Shown: in pieces, positions 61,680 through 64,000 of the stretch
Numbering within the stretch: position 1 is the first letter of the stretch
Layout of the letters: each line of letters opens with the position of its first letter
Origin: Clostridiales bacterium oral taxon 876 str. F0540
GTDB taxonomy: Bacteria > Bacillota > Clostridia > Clostridiales > Clostridiaceae
Direction of reading: 5' to 3'
Assembly (NCBI GenBank): GCA_000466585.1
Contig: KE993477.1
Span: forward strand, 106,044-170,043
Length of the DNA stretch: 64,000 nucleotides
The notes under the pieces: generated by a model
The model's input: only the letters and a program-made list of their open reading frames with translations
Databases searched by the model: none
Told to the model about the DNA's origin: nothing
Program-made: the position numbers and the translations under genes

Positions 61680-62470
61680 TAACTTACCTCCCCCACTATC
61701 TTGTAGGCTTTTGAATTCTGCATCTCTTCTTTAGGCTTATGACCTTTAGCAGTTTTAGCCTGCCAATCCTTTATATAGGTTCTCACATCCTCTGCAGTCT
61801 TCAAATTCTCACTGACCCAGTTTATAAGTATGCCGTTTATATACTTCATATTTCTAGCATTATTTCTCACAGCCTCATCTATTGCCATAAGGACAATATC
61901 TGGAGGCAGCTTCTCGCACCAAGACTTTAAATCCTCAATCTCAATAGGACTTACCAGATGAATATTGCTGCTAAAGTGTCTAACCACCTCAGATATGGAA
62001 GTTTTCTTTATTTCAGCTTCTTCAGATTTCTCCACAGGCTTTACTTCCTCACCTACTTCTATGCCCTCAAAAATAATTCCCAGGTCATATTCAGTATTCT
62101 TGCAAAGATTATAAAACTTCTTTACAAAGGCTTTATTTTTAATAGCTTTAAGTTCTTTATTAACGCAAATTAAAGTTTTTATGCTTGTACTAAGATTGTA
62201 CTTATACCAGTTGATTATCATGATTTCTTCAGTGCCCTCATCGTAAAGTATCTTCCCGTAATCAGTAAACTTACTTATAAGCTCTCTGATTTTCTCTTCA
62301 CTGCAGCCTAATTCAACTGCTGAAAACACTAAAGAAAAGCTATATATGCCGCACTGGCATGTCCTTGTATTAGTAAGAATATAGCTGTAAAAGGCCTTCT
62401 CCTCTAGGGGCAGCCTTACTATAAAGTTATCCTGCCAAAATGTAGTTTCCAAACTTCTGTATCTTGCCAT
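61679..62470 (-). CDS. DnaD-like replication initiation protein
   Basis: The 263-residue protein begins MARYRSLETTFWQD, common in phage-type replication proteins, and has a winged-helix-like N-terminal half (LPLEEKAFYSYILTNTRTCQCGIY). A DnaD-type C-terminal region is near 150-240 (WVSENLKTAEDVRTYI). Such proteins load the helicase at the origin. It is coupled to the DnaB-like gene at TAATG. GGGTGGGG precedes the ATG. Confidence 0.78.
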   Translation of the reverse strand: MARYRSLETTFWQDNFIVRLPLEEKAFYSYILTNTRTCQCGIYSFSLVFSAVELGCSEEKIRELISKFTDYGKILYDEGTEEIMIINWYKYNLSTSIKTLICVNKELKAIKNKAFVKKFYNLCKNTEYDLGIIFEGIEVGEEVKPVEKSEEAEIKKTSISEVVRHFSSNIHLVSPIEIEDLKSWCEKLPPDIVLMAIDEAVRNNARNMKYINGILINWVSENLKTAEDVRTYIKDWQAKTAKGHKPKEEMQNSKAYKIVGEVS

Positions 62471-62485
62471 AAATATTCCCCACCC

Positions 62486-62959
62486 TTACATGTTTCTTTC
62501 TCTGTTATCACAAATCAAATTTCCAATGTCTAAGCCCTTTTCCTGAAGCTTATGTATATCAATAACTGCCGATCTGAATACTGTCTTTTCCCGAAGATTC
62601 TCTTCCCTTAAAAAGGTCACAGGATAGCTGCTTGCAATGCAGTACTCCTTTACTTTAAGCTCATTTCTTAAACTTACCGCATCCAGCCACTTAGGATCAA
62701 AATAATTTTTACTGGCCTTAAAAGATTCTTCCAAGACTTCTAAATCATTAGCTAAATGAGTATTCTCAAGCATATGATCCACGGAAGCTCTAAAATAAGA
62801 GTATTTAAGCTTAGGAATCAAAACCCTGTAGTTAAGTCTTAAGAGATAGATTCCATTTTTATCAATGCAGGTGTCATAATGAACCTTCCAAAGAATTTTC
62901 CTTTCACAGGCCAGTTTATTTAGGATATTGAAATAATTTTCAAAGTCTGCATTTTTCAT
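62486..62959 (-). CDS. First gene of the replication operon, unknown function
   Basis: The 157-residue protein starts MKNADFENYFNIL and has no family I recognise. It is predicted to be soluble and helical. It is 15 bases upstream of the DnaD-like gene, behind AAGGAGTGG, in a tight three-gene operon, so a role in replication initiation is likely but inferred. Its first 14 codons have a degenerate copy at 38 kb. Confidence 0.75.
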   Translation of the reverse strand: MKNADFENYFNILNKLACERKILWKVHYDTCIDKNGIYLLRLNYRVLIPKLKYSYFRASVDHMLENTHLANDLEVLEESFKASKNYFDPKWLDAVSLRNELKVKEYCIASSYPVTFLREENLREKTVFRSAVIDIHKLQEKGLDIGNLICDNRERNM

Positions 62960-63104
62960 CTATACCACTCCTTGTATTTATTTTGATAGACATAAATATG
63001 CAGCTTTGAAAAAAGTTTTCAGAGAAAAATAAAATTCTTTTTGTTGTTTTATTTTTTTTGTTTTTCTTTTTATTCTTATATAGTTCAAGGGGCATGGGTG
63101 GGGC
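62902..63104 (-). repeat. Control region of the replication operon, copied at 38 kb
   Basis: The T-rich leader and first codons match 38008-38185 over more than 150 bases. It probably contains the promoter of the operon. Confidence 0.8.
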
Positions 63105-63297
63105 TATAAAGCATAAAAGCTATAATGATGGAGAAAGGAAATTGAATAGATGTTTAGGCTTGCTATCTATAGAATAGGTTATGTTTAATAAATGCTGCAT
63201 TATGATATTTAAAAAGGGGAAGTAATAAAACTCCCCCTTAATTGAACACTTTAATAAAGTTGTGACAATAGTAATGTAATAACCTACGTTTATTTTA
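62960..63297. other. Gap upstream of the replication operon
   Basis: It includes the repeated leader (to about 63104) and, at 63212-63240, the terminator of the immunity-like gene. No gene is seen. Confidence 0.5.
63212..63240 (-). terminator. Terminator of the immunity-like gene
   Basis: Stem AAGGGG/CCCCTT followed by TTTTT on the minus strand. Confidence 0.7.
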
Positions 63298-63759
63298 TTA
63301 GCGGCAGAATTTTTTTAATTCCTTTAGCTGCCATTGTCGCTCGCAAGTTATAGCATCAGCATCATTTGAATTAATTAATCCTATTGTTTTAACAGCATAA
63401 TCTGACGCTACCATTGCGTGTTCCCTCATGTGTCCACTTGCTACTGCTTGACCTACAGCCCTTAAAGCAGTTTTCTTTATCTCACTTTCACATTCTCGTG
63501 CAAGCTTATGGGTTTTAAAACTCGCTTGTCTTACATCGTGCATTCTTGCTTTACCTGCTTGCCATAATTCATTTGTATTAAATCCTTCAACTATTTCATC
63601 TACAGAATTATAATCTATACATACTATATCCAATATGTGCTTTGCTAATAACAGAGACCATTTTGCTAAATCTTCTTGGCTCATTTTTTCATAAAGCTCA
63701 TCAAGCTCTGCTCTTAGCTTCTTGTTATCTACTATTTTTATCTTTAACTTTGAGGGCAT
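63298..63759 (-). CDS. Imm-5-like putative immunity protein
   Basis: The 153-residue helical protein matches the putative immunity (Imm-5-like) family, with WQAGKARMHDVRQASFKTHKLARE and AVGQAVASGHMREHAMVASDYAVK as the core. The ATG at 63759 is chosen because AGGAGG lies just before it; the frame extends upstream without a site. Members of this group are thought to protect against toxins, but no toxin gene is seen here. Stand-alone copies are common. Confidence 0.75.
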   Translation of the reverse strand: MPSKLKIKIVDNKKLRAELDELYEKMSQEDLAKWSLLLAKHILDIVCIDYNSVDEIVEGFNTNELWQAGKARMHDVRQASFKTHKLARECESEIKKTALRAVGQAVASGHMREHAMVASDYAVKTIGLINSNDADAITCERQWQLKELKKFCR

Positions 63760-64000
63760 AAAAGACCTCCTGAAAAATAATAATTGTATTTTCCGACACA
63801 ATATATTTGCTGCATTCTAAGGACGCAATATACTTATAGCATATTCCCCAAGGTGCATCAGATCGTTGCGCACCAATTAAAGCACTGGACTACATTAACC
63901 TTAAATGTAATTTCCGCAACAATATAAAACTTTATTTCAATATATAAATAAATCAATATATAAACATATATTTATATAAATAAAAAAATATATATTTATA
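63760..64000. other. Right end, AT-rich without a visible gene
   Basis: Promoter-like sequence of the immunity gene lies at the left, with a small GGTGC/GCACC hairpin near 63850. The last 100 bases are almost pure A/T with many ATATAT runs. Confidence 0.4.

Noticed and set aside
63901..64000. Extreme AT-rich end considered as a replication origin
   Set aside because: No DnaA boxes or iterons are visible and the region is cut by the window edge.
1..64000. tRNA, rRNA and CRISPR arrays
   Set aside because: I saw no cloverleaf-like genes, no rRNA segments and no regularly spaced short direct repeats.

Overview
The window is AT-rich, has strong purine-rich ribosome binding sites, and its gene families are typical of a spore-forming low-GC Firmicute, most likely Clostridium or a close relative. 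Supporting signs are a CD3324-family protein, a DUF1002 secreted protein, AgrC/AgrA-like regulators, a clostridial spore-coat-like Arg-rich protein, a class I c-di-GMP riboswitch and Bacillus-type LexA boxes. No rRNA, tRNA, CRISPR array or intact insertion sequence was seen. It reads as an accessory chromosome segment, not a core operon block.

1-8.9 kb: a one-directional minus-strand run of a PAS sensor (cut by the window edge), a stand-alone condensation-domain acyltransferase, two GNATs, three SAM methyltransferases, an APH-like kinase, a TraB/ChaN-like protein, a P-loop kinase, a small metallopeptidase-like protein and a small membrane protein. 9-20 kb: efflux and resistance-like genes, namely an MFS gene with an in-frame TGA, an intact MFS pump downstream of a MerR/zinc-ribbon/methyltransferase fusion, a deleted and frameshifted MFS gene, a diguanylate cyclase, a hydrolase/methyltransferase pair and MscL. 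20-29 kb: a WYL regulator, a PNPOx-like protein, a DUF2268 protease with a TipA-like MerR regulator and a 19-bp-spacer promoter, a LysM/beta-propeller protein, a nucleotidase-like HAD protein, a cold-shock protein, a small tyrosine recombinase behind a leader hairpin, and a PepT-like peptidase.

29-39 kb is the most coherent part. A c-di-GMP-I riboswitch on the minus strand precedes a FabH-like protein with altered catalytic residues and a membrane chemoreceptor. Divergent from these are a soluble AgrC-like kinase, a LytTR regulator, a PAS-GGDEF-HD-GYP protein whose HD motif reads YD, and a soluble histidine kinase. Next comes a sigma-70-type factor whose promoter carries two LexA-like boxes. 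Upstream of that is a 23-codon vestige that looks like an internally deleted copy of the three-gene replication operon at 60.4-63.1 kb.

39-60 kb holds scattered single genes: an FTR1 permease, an XRE regulator, GNATs, small membrane proteins, an S41 peptidase, a GMC oxidoreductase, a pentapeptide-repeat protein, a DHA2 pump with an extracytoplasmic insert of roughly 350 residues and a leader peptide, an isoprenoid-synthase-like protein and a sorbosone-dehydrogenase-like propeller. 60-64 kb carries a phage-type replication module (unknown protein, DnaD-like, DnaB-like) without other phage genes, and an Imm-5-like putative immunity protein.

All calls rest on reading motifs, spacing and sequence. 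No database search was run.
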